A stretch of 8,159 nt of DNA from an uncultured Bacilli bacterium. Its GTDB lineage: Bacteria; Bacillota_I; Bacilli_A; RF39; UBA660. Numbering within the stretch: the first letter of the stretch is position 1; the number at the start of each line of letters is the position of its first letter. Below, one piece after another: positions 7,324 through 8,159 of the stretch. The notes under the pieces are model-generated. The model was not told the origin of the DNA, did not search any database, and worked only from the letters and a program-made list of their open reading frames with translations. A program made the translations under genes and the position numbers. Where the stretch lies: the NCBI GenBank assembly GCA_947631525.1, contig CANRLQ010000041.1:1-8159 (forward strand), in the 5' to 3' direction.

Positions 7324-7336
7324 TATAATTAAATTG
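7316..7336. repeat. Short dyad flanking the -10 box of the last gene
   Basis: CAATTT (7316-7321) and AAATTG (7331-7336) are perfect 6-bp reverse complements around 7322-7330, which contains TATAAT. The right arm ends at the first base of the SD. There is no T-run, so it is not a terminator for addA, and no other terminator is seen behind addA. It may be a small operator or chance. Confidence 0.3.
7321..7329 (+). promoter_or_regulatory. Extended -10 promoter overlapping the addA stop codon
   Basis: TGATATAAT is a perfect TGn-TATAAT element whose TGA is also the addA stop (7321-7323). No good -35 is seen 16 to 18 bases upstream. The start would be near 7336, the first base of the SD GAGGT (7336-7340), leaving about 14 bases before ATG 7350. 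Readthrough from addA is equally possible. Confidence 0.45.
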
Positions 7337-7349
7337 AGGTAGATGTGAA

Positions 7350-8159
7350 ATGAAAAAGTATGATGTTGTAATAGTTGGGGCAGGTCCTGCAGGACTTTTC
7401 TGTGCTTATGAGTTAATTGAAAAAAATCCTAAATTAAAGGTAGTAATTTTAGAAAAAGGTAAAAAGATAGAAAATAGAGTTTGTCCAATGAATAAGTTAA
7501 AAACTTCATGTAAAAACTGTAATCCTTGTAATATACTATCAGGGTATGGTGGAGCAGGAACATTTTCAGATGGGAAGCTTAACTTTATTCCTAAATTAGG
7601 TAAATCTGATTTATTTAAATATATGGGTGAACAAGAAGCATATGATTTAATTGATGAAACAGAAAAAATTTTTACTAAATTTAAAATGGATGCAGAAGTA
7701 TTTCCAAGTAATATGGAACAAGCAAATGAGATAAAGAAAAAAGTAGCTCTTGCAGGGCAAAGATTACTTTTAATAAAACAAAAACATTTAGGTAGTGATA
7801 AACTTCCTGGATATATATTAAATTTTTCAAAATATTTAGAAAAAAAGGGAGTTGAAATAAGAGAAAATACCGATGTTATTGATATAGAAAGTAAAGAAAA
7901 GGATGAACATATAATAACATATAAAAATTTAAATAATGAAGAACAGATTGAATCTAGAAAAGTAGTTGTAGCTCCAGGTAGAACAGGAGCTAAATGGGTT
8001 CAAGCTTTAGCTGATAAATATAAAATACCTTATCTATCACAAAGTATTGAAATTGGAGTTAGAGTTGAAGTTAGAAAAGAGATTATGGAAAGCATATGTA
8101 ATGTTATATATGATCCAACTATTTTTATAAAAACAAAAACATATAATGATGAAATTAGA
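7350..8159 (+). CDS. COG2509-type FAD-dependent dehydrogenase, 3'-truncated
   Basis: The frame runs from ATG 7350 off the right edge, giving 270 residues of a protein whose family is usually roughly 450 to 540 long. The N-terminus is a Rossmann FAD-binding fold: GAGPAG at 10-15 after the first strand and E35 at the end of the second (VVILEKG). Residues 43-78 hold the hallmark of this family: RVCPM, then Cys 54, 57 and 60, then SGYGGAGTFSDGKLN. APGRTG (208-213) is the later FAD-contact loop. The four Cys (45, 54, 57, 60) could bind a metal or cluster, which I cannot show. Such proteins are annotated as uncharacterised FAD-dependent dehydrogenases, likely cytoplasmic, with unknown substrate. 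SD GAGGT (7336-7340) sits 9 bases before the ATG, and a -10 box overlaps the addA stop. Base composition is visibly richer in G+C than addB. Family call firm, function unknown. Confidence 0.87.
   Translation, partial: MKKYDVVIVGAGPAGLFCAYELIEKNPKLKVVILEKGKKIENRVCPMNKLKTSCKNCNPCNILSGYGGAGTFSDGKLNFIPKLGKSDLFKYMGEQEAYDLIDETEKIFTKFKMDAEVFPSNMEQANEIKKKVALAGQRLLLIKQKHLGSDKLPGYILNFSKYLEKKGVEIRENTDVIDIESKEKDEHIITYKNLNNEEQIESRKVVVAPGRTGAKWVQALADKYKIPYLSQSIEIGVRVEVRKEIMESICNVIYDPTIFIKTKTYNDEIR

Noticed and set aside
7343..7348. ATG at 7343 as a start for the last gene.
   Set aside because: It is followed directly by TGA; ATG 7350 opens the long frame with a Rossmann motif.
1..8159. CRISPR array, insertion sequence, tRNA, phage or toxin-antitoxin genes, minus-strand genes.
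   Set aside because: No repeat-spacer pattern, transposase motifs, tRNA-like folds or credible minus-strand frames were seen; all gaps are under 100 bases.

Overview
The window looks like chromosomal DNA from a very AT-rich, low-GC Gram-positive bacterium, somewhere in the Bacilli/Mollicutes-like part of the Firmicutes. Support comes from extreme A/T codon use, Asn/Lys/Ile-rich proteins, AGGTGAT-type Shine-Dalgarno (SD) sequences, sigma-A-like promoters, an AddAB (RexAB) recombination nuclease and a RelP/YwaC-type small alarmone synthetase. TGG encodes Trp, and TGA ends addA with further stops just behind it, so nothing suggests recoding of TGA. The species cannot be named from the window.

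All five genes are on the + strand with short gaps (about 26 to 87 bases). From left to right: (1) the 3' part of an FAD-dependent oxidoreductase of the DAO type with a C-terminal Rieske [2Fe-2S] domain, resembling B. subtilis YhfW, whose 5' end lies before the window; (2) a small (p)ppGpp synthetase of the RelP/YwaC (SasA) type; (3) addB, an unusually short nuclease/scaffold subunit that keeps its nuclease and iron-sulfur motifs but has a reduced helicase-like half; (4) addA, a complete SF1 helicase plus PD-(D/E)XK nuclease; (5) the 5' part (270 codons) of a COG2509-type FAD-dependent dehydrogenase with a four-cysteine cluster, cut by the window end.

AddA and AddB should act together as a helicase-nuclease that resects double-strand DNA ends for RecA. 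RelP makes alarmones under stress. The two flavoproteins at the edges are metabolic enzymes of unknown substrate. No mobile element, CRISPR array, tRNA or rRNA is visible, and every gap is under 100 bases.

This is mostly ordinary chromosome, and I found no clear undescribed system. The most interesting material lies in the gaps. A perfect Spo0A-box-like heptamer sits in a dyad next to a near-consensus relP promoter. A small hairpin covers the addB SD and start. A terminator built over the addB stop codon overlaps the likely addA promoter. Three consecutive genes have a -10 box only 5 to 6 bases before the SD, implying transcripts that begin almost at the ribosome binding site.
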